Positions 46,101 to 57,320 of a DNA stretch of 64,000 bases are shown in pieces. The stretch is from Gymnorhina tibicen (Eukaryota > Chordata > Aves > Passeriformes > Artamidae): positions 62,830 through 126,829 of the forward strand of contig VXAZ01009688.1 of NCBI GenBank assembly GCA_013399875.1. Direction: 5' to 3'. The position numbers and the translations under genes are program-made. Positions within the stretch are counted from its first letter, which is position 1; each line of letters begins with the position of its first letter. The notes beneath the pieces were generated by a model. The model did no database searches, was not told the origin of the DNA, and worked only from the letters and a program-made list of their open reading frames with translations.

Positions 46101-46392
46101 GTAAATGTAAGAGAATTTCTCTGATGACAATGGAAAACTGCACAGTAATTACAGTGGCCCAAGAGAAGAAATTACTGTGGAGTCTCAAGTTACCAAGCAG
46201 CTCCAACCTTTTTTAATATCACAGAAATGCTCAGATTCATGCAAGAAAAGCAAAATACCCCAAGGTAGTCTAATTTCATGTCCCAGCAAACAGAAGTCTT
46301 TTTTCTGCGTCTGCAAATCACATTTTCACTACAGCAAAGAGCACTGTGTACTTTATTTTTTTCCTTTTAGCTCACTGGAAACACAGCTGATG
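43193..46392. other. Non-coding segment, nothing recognised
   Basis: Mixed DNA with AT-rich blocks at 43,870-44,100, 44,690-44,950 and 45,900-46,180. No gene or repeat recognised. Confidence 0.5.
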
Positions 46393-46473
46393 TAATTGGA
46401 CAATTGATGTAATTGCAAACGCAATTGCAGTAATTGCACATGCAAATAAGGGATTATTCTCAGGGCTATAAAA
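46393..46473. promoter_or_regulatory. Homeodomain-site cluster with octamer and TATA box
   Basis: Five YAATTG motifs start at 46393, 46401, 46410, 46422 and 46431 (steps of 8, 9, 12 and 9). They are followed by a perfect octamer ATGCAAAT (46440-46447) and TATAAAA (46467-46473). The octamer-to-TATA gap of 19 bases is similar to that of octamer-driven promoters such as immunoglobulin V and some histone genes. A plus-strand start would fall near 46,500. No recognisable product lies downstream, so this could equally be an enhancer. Confidence 0.3.
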
Positions 46474-48713
46474 CTTCTGGGAGCAGGTACAGTGTACTCC
46501 TGCATTGCTTGGCACGTAATTGTATGGGTATTTTGCACCAAGGTTTTTATGCAGCTCCTACCTCCTTATTTATTTGGGAGCAGCTCCGTTCCCTAAATGT
46601 GAAATATCCTTTACACAGCTGGCAATAAAAATAATGGGTTCCCCGTAATACTCGGGGCTGGGAATGCATTATTTCTAAACTGTGGTGCCTTTTACTTTAT
46701 GGAGAGTGAAATAAACACCTACTGGAGATAAAACCTCATTTAAGCTCCACAGGCACCGGGACCATCCGGAGCGTTTGCTGTTCCGATGGCAGGGGAGAGG
46801 GAACGTGGCAGCCAATAGTTCATGATGTTTTTTTAAACCTGTTGTTGCTAATGATAACGTTTTAAATGTAATAACTTTTCCTTTCACTCCTTATCTCTCC
46901 AGTTTCCTTGGCGCCAGGAGCTGCTCTGTGGCAAAATCCTCGTTGGTGTGCGAGGAAAAGACAAGAGTTTGTGCAGCCCAAGAGTTTTATAGCTCTGCTT
47001 CCGAGCTGCTGGGATTCAGGATGGAGCTGTGCACGCTCAGGTCATTCCTTGGGGTTGGATAATACCTCTTTTCCTCGTTTTCTCCTCCTTTTTTACCCCC
47101 TGACTGCAGTGGAGGCATCAGCAGAGTGTTCCAACAGCACCAGGCTTTAAGGGAGCTGGTAGAGCCAGATCCAGGTAAAATGGGCTGAATACATTGAATT
47201 TATTACTTTTATTGCCTTCTATTCCAGAGTAGGAGTGCCACAAGCTCCACGTCTGCTATGAAAGGAAACACTGAATCTACGAGGCGAATAAAACCCCAGG
47301 TTGGGATATCACTGTTGGTAAAATCCAGGGGCACCACAGGAATGAAGTGAAAACCCCAGTGATGCCCCTGAATTTGAGAGGGCCAGGCAGGTTCGTGTGA
47401 CGGACAGAAACACCCAGGTGTGTGTGGCAGAAAGGCAGGAAGGGAACGGTGCCTGAGGGAGAGTGGGGTCGTGCTCTCAGCTGTGGGGATCAGTGGAGAT
47501 CAGTTTCAGAGTACAGGAAATGCTTTTCCACACAGAAATACCTCCCCCAATATGTATCTAAAGCTAGAGGGATCCCTAGGAAGAGCTACAACATTTTGTT
47601 TCCCACTGTTTGCTGGGCCAAGAAAGGGGCAGGAAAAAACACTTTCCCATTCATACAATTATGGCCCAAGGAATGAATTTTTCAGATTAAGCCATCATTT
47701 TTATCCTGGTGTGGGCACTCTGTATCCAGAGTAACTCCAGGGCTGACCCAGGGTTGATGTGAGCCCGCTTTTTCCTCACTGTGAGGCCAGTTCCTGTATT
47801 TGTCCACGTTCCTGCCTCAAACTCCATGTTCCTCATCACTCTCTGAACACTGGAGTGACTCTCCTGGGAGGGTGGTAAAGAAGAGGGAATTGGGTTCCCA
47901 GAGGCTGTGCTTCCTCATAAATTCCTCTCTGTGTAGGGTGTCTGTGTGGAAATTATGGATTCTCGCTTTGCACAAGTACTGGTGGCCTGACACTGCCGGG
48001 GTCTGGGTTGCTCAGGCTTGTACCTCGATGCAGTCTGGCAGTTCCTGTTCCAGAGCCACGCTCTGCAAACACAGAGGTGCCCAGAGCCCCCAGGTCTGCC
48101 CCACACGGACACGGGGGCGTGACCTGCAGGGCACATCATCCTGGAAATCACCTGTCTCGGGTGGCCAGCTCCAGCTCTGGACAAGGGAAGGGTTGTGGCC
48201 CTGCCCTGTCTGCAAGAATTAAATTTGAGAACAGGATTATTTGCAGGTTCTTGCTCTGTTTAAGCTCCCTGGGAAGGCCCTGCCGTGCTTTGTTGAACAA
48301 ACACTTATGTGAGATGGGAACTTGATCTTCACATGACATTTGTAGCTTGGTAGGAAGAACCTCTGGCCTAATCTGTTCCCCTGAGAGATGGGATTTATTT
48401 TATTTATCAAATTCAAGTACGATCTTAGGGTTGGTTCTTCAGCTGATGAACTCCAGTGTAGAATAGTGTTGGATTTGGTGGAGAAATTCTAATGCAAGTA
48501 AAGGCTTTATGCTTCCCTCATTTCACCTTCTCTCATTTTCTTTATGTTAATTCTTAATTCCAACAGAAAGACATTGTGCTTCACCTTGGTTCGTGTTTAT
48601 TCTCAGAGTAGGAGCTCTCACTGCTCACCTGCTGCTGTGCACGGACTGGGAATGCAGCTCCTCTGGATCCAGGGTGTCTTCACACTCCTGCTGGGCAGGT
48701 GAGCTCGCATTTC
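46474..48713. other. Non-coding segment, nothing recognised
   Basis: Frames at 47,420-48,325 on both strands have no domain. No repeat was recognised before the CR1 at 48,714. Confidence 0.5.
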
Positions 48714-48803
48714 CACAGAGTAACTGAATGGCAGGGCGGGTTGGGTTGGAAGAGACCTTAAAGATAATTGGTTCCACCCGTGCCACGGGCAGGGATGCCT
48801 TGC
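48714..48803 (-). mobile_element. CR1 LINE 3'-tip fragment
   Basis: Reverse orientation: 'cacagagtaactgaatggcagggcgggttgggttggaagagaccttaaagataattggttccacccgtgccacgggcagggatgcc'. Then the match ends. Strongly truncated. Confidence 0.9.
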
Positions 48804-50729
48804 ACAGAGCAGGCGGCGAGGCGAGGGAACAGAAGTCAGTGCCAACAACCCTTCACCTCGAGCGGGGTTGGAACGATGCAGTTCCAGGTCCCCAGAGCTG
48901 TGTCTCACACAAAGGGGTGAAACACACGTTCAGCAGCAAAAGCAGATTTTTAGAGGGGAAGGTGATTGCAGCCCTTTGTGGGACAGAGCTGTTTCTGTGT
49001 CACAGTTCCCCTCCGGGGCTGTCCTGCAGGGCCCTCTCTGTCCAGAGGCCGGGCTGAGGCTCCAGGAAGGTCTATTTGCAAAGCCCCAAACGAAGCCCTG
49101 TATTAAAACCAATCCCCCATATGGTGGCAGCCTTTTGAAAGAGATGGGGAAAAACTCCTTCCACTGAACGTTTGTTTGAATGCGGTCAGAAAGGAAAACA
49201 GATCATGTGGAATGGCTCTTCTCAATTCCATGGGGGAAAACGGGCATCTCTGAAGCACTTTCACAGGAACCTGAGAGAGGGAGAGGCTTCCTAATTCCTT
49301 GCTAACAAGATTATTTCAGTTCTTGACCTTATATCAAGACGGGAGTGGTTTTAATCATTTCCATCACTTCTCAAGTGCTTATAACAGTCATAGTCTTAGA
49401 TAAATACCGCTTTTACCTTTGTATAACATTCTTTTATATTTTCACAGAATAAAGATACATTTTAGGCTAAAATAAGAGGTGAAATTTCAAATGGGCAGTG
49501 CAAACCTGCAGTTTTAATGTACTGGGAGATATAAGGCCACAAACCCATAAATACATCACCAAAATCAACCAGATGTGTCTGCGTGCAGAGACATGAAAAA
49601 TACCAGCTTCATTAGCAAGGTGAAGGCTTGGTGTGACTCCCCCTGGAGAGCTGCCAGCGTAACTAAATATAATCAACAGTATAAATACAGGTCCCAATAT
49701 CAAAACCAGGTCCCACTTCTGCTCTCTGTGTTGTTGTCAATGCCTCAGCAGAGGCTGCACAGTGGCTTGGAAGAGTTTGTTCCTCCTCCGTGAGACATTT
49801 CTGCTTGTATTCAGCAAATTCCAAAATTAGGTGTGCAGCAGAGTCCTCCTCGTTCCCAGAAGCTTTTCAAGAGCAGCGAGCCCTGTGCTGGCAGCTCCTC
49901 TGCTCTGTGCCGCTGCTGGCAGGGAGCTGTGGGCAGGGAGAGCCGCTCCGTGCCGAGAGGGGAGCAGGGAAAATCTATTTGCCGGAGATTTGAGTCCTGT
50001 AAATGAGGGCCGTGAACTGGAAAGCACGCCGGGGAAAGCGGGGCTAATTCCTTTAACTGCCCATTAGGCTTTGCTCCTTCCTCCTCCGAGGACGCGGCTG
50101 CTGAGGAGAAGCAGTTTCCTGGGAAGCTCTGCCAGCGCTGGAGGGCTTGGGGCTTTCTGGAGGGCCCTGTCTGGCAGCACCGCTGCCACGGAGGGAAGGC
50201 TTCCATTCGCTTTGAGGCGGCTCAGTGCGAGGAAGATGGGTTTTTTTCCCCTTCTCCCTTCGTTCAGTGGCTGCTGCCCACCAGAATCACTCAGCTCAGA
50301 CCAGCAGAGACATTTGGGGGGCAGGAAAACCCCACCACCACCACCAGCACGGCAGAGTGAGGCTGTTTGCCCCGAGCTGTGGCAGGGAGGAGCAGCCTCT
50401 CGGTGCTGTGGCACCCAGCAAGCACCAGCAGAGCTTTCTGAGGGCAGCTTTAGAGCCCTGGTGGTTGACAGTGTTTTGTCTTTCTCAGTGCCCGGAGCGA
50501 GGCTGCCGTGCTGCCCTGAAATGAGCTGCTCCTGCAGTCTGCTTTCCCCCAGGGAAAGTGGAAAAGGAGGGAGAGAGGAATGCACCGGTGCCCCACAGGT
50601 GTGGGGAGCCCTGAGGGTGCCCGCAGCACCTGCCTGGCACCCTGGTCCTGCAGGAGCTGCTTTCCCAACAGGAGCTGTGAAGGCAGGGCAGGATATAAAA
50701 TGTGATTCAAGAAAGAATGGAGAAATCCA
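48804..50729. other. Non-coding; GC-rich near 49,850-50,500
   Basis: A plus-strand frame of 232 codons at 50,071-50,769 starts at a non-ATG codon. It overlaps a minus-strand frame and has no recognisable domain. A CCA triplet run (CCACCACCACCACC) lies near 50,331. Confidence 0.45.
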
Positions 50730-51036
50730 GAAAGGATGGAGAAGGACTTTTTACAAAAGCATGGAGTGACAGGAAAATGGGGAATGGCTTAGAGCTGAAA
50801 GCAGTAGGTTTAGATTGAATGTTAGGAAAAAAGCCTTCCCTGTGAGGGTGGGGAGGCCTTGGCACAGGGTGCCCAGAGCAGCTGTGGCTGCCCCTGGATC
50901 CCTGGCAGTGCCCAAGGCCAGGCTGGAGGGGCTTGGAGCAGCCTGGGACAGTGGGAGGTGTCCCTGCCATGGCAGGGGTGGCACTGGATGGGCTTTAGGG
51001 TCCCTCCCAACCCAAACCAGTGTGAGATTCTATGAA
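50730..51036 (+). mobile_element. CR1 LINE 3'-end fragment (longest sense tail)
   Basis: Starts near 'ggatggagaaggactttttacaaaagcatggagtgacaggaaaatggggaatggc', continues through the shared 60-base core and ends with 'gggtccctcccaacccaaaccagtgtgagattctatgaa'. Slightly diverged member of the young subfamily. Its 3' end directly meets an opposite CR1 at 51,037. Confidence 0.95.
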
Positions 51037-51100
51037 TATCCTGAGTTGAAAGGAACTCCCAGGGATCACCAAGTCCAGCTCCTGGCCCTGCACAGGCCAG
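51037..51100 (-). mobile_element. CR1 LINE 3'-tip fragment, tail-to-tail with the preceding copy
   Basis: Reverse-orientation tail 'tatcctgagttgaaaggaactcccagggatcaccaagtccagctcctggccctgcacagg', the type also seen at 7,366 and 32,656. It abuts the end of the sense CR1 with no spacer. Confidence 0.88.
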
Positions 51101-52118
51101 CAGTGATGGGCCCCCCACCCAGGTAATGAATGATTCTTGTCCTGGACCCTCTGCCCCTTTGTGCTCAGCCAAAGTCCCCTCCGTGCCCAGGGGAAGGGAC
51201 TTGGTTTCTTGGCCCCTGTCCACCCCTGGCTCATGGAAATGCAGTGTCTGTGCTGACTGGCTGCTCGGAGAGTCACAGCCTGCTTATTGTTTAGAAATAA
51301 AGATATTAGCATGCAAATGACTCTGGGAGGTGTTTCTTCTCATTAGAGAATGGAGATCATTTGATAAAAGATGCAGCGTGCTTCATCTGTAAAAGGGCTC
51401 AGCAAATTTGTCTTGTCTCCATGGCTCTCTCACCACGAGAGCTCGGGGAGTGCAGCGGGGAAAGCTCAGGAGACAAATGGTTTATGACACTCGGGTTACC
51501 TTTACTGTGCAAGGTGGGCGTGAAATGTTTTATGGGGAGACAAAAAAGATGATGGGCAATTAACTACAAACTCATGCAGCAGGTTTATCATATGCTCAGC
51601 TCATCCATCTGTGTCTCAGTCTCCAGCAGACTCATGAGTTTCATCAAGAAAACCATTTTCAAACTGGCAGAGCAAAACAGATCGGTTTTGCCTCTGAGCT
51701 CCATCGAGGTTTGCAGTGCTTTCATCATATGTTTACGGTTTACAGATGCAAAATACACATGTAAGAGAAAAGAGGGGGGCAGATGCTGCTCCCCTTGCAG
51801 GGGGCATGTTTTGAAATATTTCTCACCCAGGGACCAGTTCTGCAAATGCTCGTGTGCACGTGAACGGCGTTAGTGAGATTAATGGGACCCTTTGGGATGA
51901 GATGCTAAGCACGGTGTGTAACTGCATTTGAATTCCAGCCCCTGTCCTGTGGTGCTGAAAGGATGGCTCAGGGAATTAGGAGAGGAAGGATGAGCTGGTG
52001 GCTAACGACTGAATCGCTGTGGAAGATGTTGAGGCTGGTTTTGCCTCTGCTGCAGATGGTCTGTGTGACCCTGGGTCAATCACTTGGTCTGGCTGTAACT
52101 CAGTTTTGGTCTGTAAAG
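51101..52118. other. Non-coding segment, nothing recognised
   Basis: Contains an octamer ATGCAAAT at 51311-51318. No gene or repeat recognised. Confidence 0.5.
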
Positions 52119-52424
52119 TCACAGAATCATTGAATGAGTTGGGCTGGGAGGGACCTTAAAGCCCGTCCAGTGCCCCCCCTGCCATGGCAGGGACACCTCC
52201 CACTGTCCCAGGGAGCTCCAAACCCCATCCAGCCCGGCCTTGGGCACTGCCAGGGATCCAGGGGCAGTCACAGCTGCTCTGGGCACCCTGTGCCAGGGCC
52301 TGCCCACCCTCACAGCCAGGAATTCCTTCCCAATATCCCATCTGTCCCTGCCCCTGTCACTGTGAAGCCGTTCCCCCTTGTCCTGTCACTCCATGCTCTT
52401 GTAAAAAGTCTCCCTCCACCTCTT
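52119..52424 (-). mobile_element. CR1 LINE 3'-end fragment (longest antisense tail)
   Basis: Reverse orientation: 'cacagaatcattgaatgagttgggctgggagggaccttaaagcccgtccagtgc', the shared core, 'ttcccaatatcccatctgtccctgcccctgtcactgtgaagccgttcccccttgtcctgtcactccatgctcttgtaaaaagtc'. 5'-truncated within the 3' part of the element. Confidence 0.95.
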
Positions 52425-53531
52425 GGTGACTCTCTTCAAGTCAGGATAGTTGTTGTTTATTCGGTCTGTTTGTGCCAAATCAGTTAATACTTCACAATTG
52501 CCCCTCTCAATATTATGCCAGTGAATATCTTATTGAGACATTTAAGCACTAATCTTATATAAATAATTTTTTCCTGAACTAATTAGCTGGACGCAGCCTC
52601 GCCAGATTGGTTAAAAAAAGAAATTGATTTTCAGAATCAAAGGTAATTATTTTTATCCTCTGAATCTTCAAGGGCCTCTTCTCTTTTCAGCCTCTAAATG
52701 TAACTGCTCCACAAAAAGCACACAGCTCCTCCCTGGAGACCGGGCTGGGGAGGGAATCGATAAAGTGGGAGCGAGCTCAGGACGAAGCAGTTAAAAGTGC
52801 CACCAAGCCCTGGGATGATTCTCCCTCCCTCTCACCCTGCTTTAGGGGAGTTTGCTGAGCCCAGGTCACCCGGGAGTAACCCTAATCAGTTTGATAAAGA
52901 ATTAAGTGGTGCAGGTCCCGGGGTCTGCCACGGGGTCACTGGTGCACAAACAGCTCCCTGTGTGCTCCCAGCTGTGCTTTTCCATGCCGTGCTCCACTTT
53001 CCCTGCAGGAGAACCACTTGAACAGAGCAGCGCCCTAATTTTTTCATTAATTTGCCAAATAAATGTACATTTTTTATTGCTTTAGGACACTGCTGTTGAT
53101 GGAACACTGTGCAGCTCTGAGGCTTCAGCGAGGGAGATGCTGCCTTTAAATTCCCTGCCTCGCCACCCGGCGCTGCTGGAGGAAGGGAACTCCTGGAGGA
53201 AGATGTTGGCCTTGTGGACTTTGCTGACAGCCCATAAATCGCAGCTTTGTCAGCCCGAAGAGGTGCCATAAAGAGAGATTAGAAGAGATTAGTTCTTCCG
53301 AGTGGCCTGAAGAGAGAATTTACAGCTCCCCTCTGCCTGCCCGGGGAGCTGCAGGATACGGGGGCTCCAGGGGCTGGGAGAATCCTCCTGCTCCTCTCAC
53401 ACCAACAGGAGAGCTGCTGTCCTGGGGGAAGGGGAAAGGAGGGATCAGGAGAGGCTGGGGGCTATGTTTCCATCTCTGTGTTACTTTTGGAAGAGGCTCA
53501 TTTCTGATTTTTGTCACAACGCCTGCCCTTG
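52425..53531. other. Non-coding segment, nothing recognised
   Basis: AT-rich at 52,500-52,680, mixed afterwards. No gene or repeat recognised. Confidence 0.5.
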
Positions 53532-53628
53532 ATAGAATCAAACACTGCTGGAGTGGGATGGGTTGGGTGGGGAGGGACCTTGCAGCTGATCCCATTCCGC
53601 CCTACCCTGGCAGGGACACCTCGCTCCG
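53532..53628 (-). mobile_element. CR1 LINE 3'-tip fragment
   Basis: Reverse orientation: 'atagaatcaaacactgctggagtgggatgggttgggtggggagggaccttgcagctgatcccattccgccctaccctggcagggacacctcg'. More diverged copy. Confidence 0.85.
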
Positions 53629-54079
53629 TGTGAAACGTGCCCAGGTGATGGTGACTGATCCCTCAGGACGCTCAGGGCGTGCCCAGGAGAGCGAGGGGAG
53701 GATGAGAAGGCAGAGGAGGAGGAGGAGAGCTCCCCAACAACCACCAGCTCAGTTACCAGTCATCAACTGGGTTTAGGTTAAAACATCCCAAAATCAGTGC
53801 TGCAGTTGGTTGTTGTGGTACCCTGGAATCTGGACACCAAAAAAGTTTTGGAAAATTGAGATTCACTTTGGGAATGATGATGGGTTGTCATCCCTGCATT
53901 TCTGCTGGCTCACAAAAGCTTCACAAGCCTGGTTTCCATGGCTCAGCCCCTGGGTTCAAACAGGAGCACCTGGGAAAGGTTAAGTGTAGCCCCTGCCAGA
54001 AAACACCTGGCTAGGAAAATGGGATAAAACAGTCAGGAATTTGGAAGGAATGAGGGGAGGGAGAGCTTTTACTGCAGGG
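53629..54079. other. Non-coding with purine-rich tract
   Basis: A purine-rich stretch with GAG repeats runs from about 53,687 to 53,728. Nothing else recognised. Confidence 0.5.
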
Positions 54080-54109
54080 TCCACGTTGGACGGGGCTTGG
54101 AGCAGCCTG
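54080..54109 (+). mobile_element. Very short CR1 remnant
   Basis: Thirty bases, 'tccacgttggacggggcttggagcagcctg', match the CR1 tail region and nearly match the copy at 56,859. Both flanks are unrelated to CR1. Confidence 0.6.
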
Positions 54110-56404
54110 TGCTGTACTGAGTGTGCTTTTAGATCTGTCGGAGCAGAGGGGCTTTAATCCCTTGGCTCGGAGAGGGAGTGAGGAGCCATTAGCTCCCGGA
54201 GCCACTCCCAGCTCAGGTAACACGAAATGTGCCTTTATTCCCTCCCTGCTCCACAGAAAGGCAGGAGAACCTCGTCCCTCGATGGCCAGGTTTTAATCAC
54301 GCCTTGTTTGATGCACCAGGACCCTGAGCTGTTTGTCTGCGTTCCTAAAGAGCGAAACAAATGTACCTGCTATCATTTCACCTGAATCCTGCACGGGTAA
54401 AATGCCTTCCATCTCCGTTTTTCTCCCTATTTTCAGCAGCAATTTTCTATTTTCCAATATAAATGCAGATGCTTTATAAGTCCTTATAATGTGATCCTGC
54501 AGATCTGTCAGTGTAATGAGTTCTCTGCAGTCTGGAGGTGCCTCTGTGGTTCTGATTTTGATCACAGGATGCTACAGAGAGAAACCTGCGGGGAAAAGGC
54601 ACTGTGAGCCTGTGGGAGAGCACCTTTCCCATTTTCCTGCTTTCCTCCAATATTTTTTGTAAATTCTTTGGAAAATCTCATTTTACATTATTTTAAAAAG
54701 GGATACAAGGTGAGGGCATGGAAGTTTAAATGCTGGTTGTTAATAAATAGACATAAAAATCAGAATTTAAATAGAAATACCATTGTGTATCTTATCACTT
54801 CAAAAAGCTAGTTTATTTCTACAGTCACTTTGAAATAGTCTGAGATAGCTTTCCTTTCATATTTTTCATTTCTAGTCTATCATATCCATGAGAATGGCTT
54901 GATAACCTGAATTTCCCTGTGGTTTATTTATCTGTGGAGGAACCGGTCTGGAGAGAACGAGTTCATCTAGAATTGTCTATTTTACTTGATGGGACATTTG
55001 CTCCCTCCCAGAGGTGGAATATTCTGTCCCCATTCGATTCACTGAAGAAAATGAAATGCAAAATAAGCAGGGAAAGGGGAGCTGTGAAGGTAAAATATGA
55101 GATATTTGTTAATGTGCATCATGCACATGTTCAGAGCCTTCAGATGGGGCCCTAAAATTTATCTTAATGCTCCAGTCAGCGTTCCCTCCTTCCTCAGGAA
55201 CAGCAGCCCGTGCCAAGCCAGCGACACGAGATCGGGTGGGAAAGGTTCCCTCCCGCAGGCAGGGCTGCTGGGGGCAGCAATGTGACAGAAATCTGGGTGC
55301 AGCCCCAGGGGTGCGGGGCTGGGGCTGGCCTCGAGCTCGTGGCCCCTGCCCTGCGCCTTTGGGGTGTCCTGGGCAGCGCTGCCACAGAGCTGGGAGCTGG
55401 ATTTTCACCGGGAGTGCCCAGGAACACCAGCACGGGGCACCTGGGGCTGGGGCAGCTGTTTAAAATTCAAAATAAGCAATCCACCCATTCTCAAGTGGTC
55501 AGGTGAATAATATATTTTAAAGTAATTAGTTGCTGGCCAATTGCCATGCGGGTTACTATCCTGGATAATAAAATTCCTGGGTATTTTTGTTGCCACAGTG
55601 TATTTGTGTCTGAACTGAGAGTCCTAAGGCAGCTGCACAGCTTCTGCCTGGGGTACAAATCTCAAAGAGGTGCTCATCAATTTTTTAAAACATGTGCTGG
55701 CACTGGTTCAGTGAAAGAATTGAATCAAATGAAAATCGTGAAGTTGGGAAGCTTAATTAAAATAACTGCCAATATAAAGTGCTAAGGGATAAGACCTGTA
55801 CATGATAATAGTAAAAAAAAAAAATTAAAAGTCTGTAAAAGAAACTTTCCAACCTGCTGGCCACTGGCTTTTCCACGGTCAGAGCAGCTCTGGGAATATG
55901 CCAGTGCATGTTTGGGCTCTGGCAGCCGTGCTGGAATAACTCTAAAAGAGCCTTCTCCAAGATGTGGCAAACCCCCGATGTTTCGAACTCCTCCTGAAGC
56001 CAGGAACTGCTCCCCACGGAAACTCTGCTGGCACCTGAGGAGCTTCTGGGTGGAGAACGCCAGGACGGAGCTGCAGGGTGTGAGCCCTGGCTCCAGCACA
56101 GGTAAAATGCAGTTTTTCCTCTGGGATGCAGCCTCGGCCATAGGGAGGAGCTGTGCTCTGCCTGGGGAACATGGAGAAAAGAGAGTGCAGAATTTTAAAG
56201 CCAATTCTGGTTGTTTTTCCAAACCTGAGCTGTGCTTTTGTATGTACTTGGGTATTTGAAAAGCCTAAATTAGCATTCAGAGAGCTGCTGGCAATTTGGG
56301 GGCCAGATTTTGCTCTTATTTCCCTTTGTACAAAGCAGGAATGCGTAAGGAGGAGTTGGCAGCGCACCCAGGACAGATCTGAGCTTGTTTAAACTGAGTT
56401 TCTA
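54110..56404. other. Non-coding, with a possible conserved block at 54,300-54,560
   Basis: Positions 54,293-54,565 carry a 90-codon minus-strand frame of balanced composition with no recognised family. It may be a conserved non-coding block. Positions 55,160-55,450 are GC-rich with scattered CpG. No transposon recognised. Confidence 0.4.
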
Positions 56405-57320
56405 GAACCGCTTTGCTCTTCTGCGGGCTGTGCGAGCTCCCAGACCGGTGCTTCCCCGGGGGAGCGATGGCTCCGAGCGCGTCCCCAGCCCCGCTCCCGG
56501 CGATTCCACGGGGAAGAGCTCGCTCCTCGCCCAGTCCAGCCCCGCCTCGCCGCCGCTGATCCGGTGTTTAATGCTCCCCTCGCTGCTGCCGGCTGGGACG
56601 GATTCCAGGTGCTGCTGTGCCTCCTGGCAGCTTTCCAGCGGCTGCCGAGGGCCGGCAGCATCCCCCGGCCGGGCGGCCGCAGGGCACTGCTGGCACCGCC
56701 GCGCTGGCCGGGGGCTCCCGGGAGCTTTTCCTGGAGCGGCTTTGTTCGTCCTGTGTCTGGGCTGGAAAACACAGAGAGGCTTTGGAAGCAGAACTAATTT
56801 GCTGCAGCAGAAGGGAAATGGTGGAAGCTTCCAGCACCTCCATCCCTGGAAGCGTCCGCGTTGGACGGGGCTTGGAGCAGCCTGGGACAGTGGGAGGTGT
56901 CCCTGTCCGTGGGTGTGGGACTGGATGGGTTTTAAGGTCCCTTCCAACCCAAACCATTTTGGGATTCTGTGATTCTGTAAGATCAAAAATTGCAGGTTGT
57001 TGTGCTTTTGGCACCTCCTTTGTGCCTTTTCCTTTCCTGTTTGGCCGCAGGAAGGAGGGAGGGTTTGTAGCCGCTCCTGGCGGAGGGGCCGGTGGGAAAG
57101 GATGGGCTGGAGCCCGGCCCCGGGCTCCAGGGAGGCTGTCACCCACGGGCAGCCGCGCAGATCTGGAATAATTTTGGGAAACGTTTGGGCTCGGAGACCC
57201 AAACCCAACAGGCGGAAAGCCTGTGGGACACGGAGCGAGCCCCGAGGTGCCGCGGGCAGGGCCAGCACGCCCCGCTCTGCTGCGGGGAACGGCCGGAAAC
57301 GCTTTGGTCCTGAGGCTCCC
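56405..57320. promoter_or_regulatory. Second CpG-rich region, split by a CR1 insertion
   Basis: Two CpG-dense parts, 56,405-56,735 (for example 'ccggccgggcggccgcagg') and 57,040-57,310, flank a CR1 tail at 56,841-56,979. The region may be a CpG island or a GC-rich hypermutable patch. A 288-codon minus-strand frame crosses it, but it includes CR1 sequence and is not a gene. Confidence 0.35.
56841..56979 (+). mobile_element. CR1 LINE 3'-end fragment
   Basis: Sense copy: 'ccatccctggaagcgtccgcgttggacggggcttggagcagcctgggacagtgggaggtgtccctg', then 'ttttaaggtcccttccaacccaaaccattttgggattctgtgattctgta' with two octamer-tail units. 5'-truncated. Confidence 0.95.

Noticed and set aside
50071..50769. 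232-codon plus-strand frame
   Set aside because: Non-ATG start, no domain, ends within the CR1 at 50,730, and is overlapped by a minus-strand frame of similar size.
6530..52330. A repeated peptide (WHRVPRAAVAAPGSLAV) in open frames at several loci, resembling a protein family
   Set aside because: It is the translation of the shared CR1 3' tail, found in both orientations at 6,521, 23,572, 28,598, 35,933, 50,730 and 52,119. CR1 tails are non-coding.
56402..57268. 288-codon minus-strand open frame
   Set aside because: It runs through a CR1 tail and two GC-rich blocks, has no domain, and overlaps equally long frames on the other strand.
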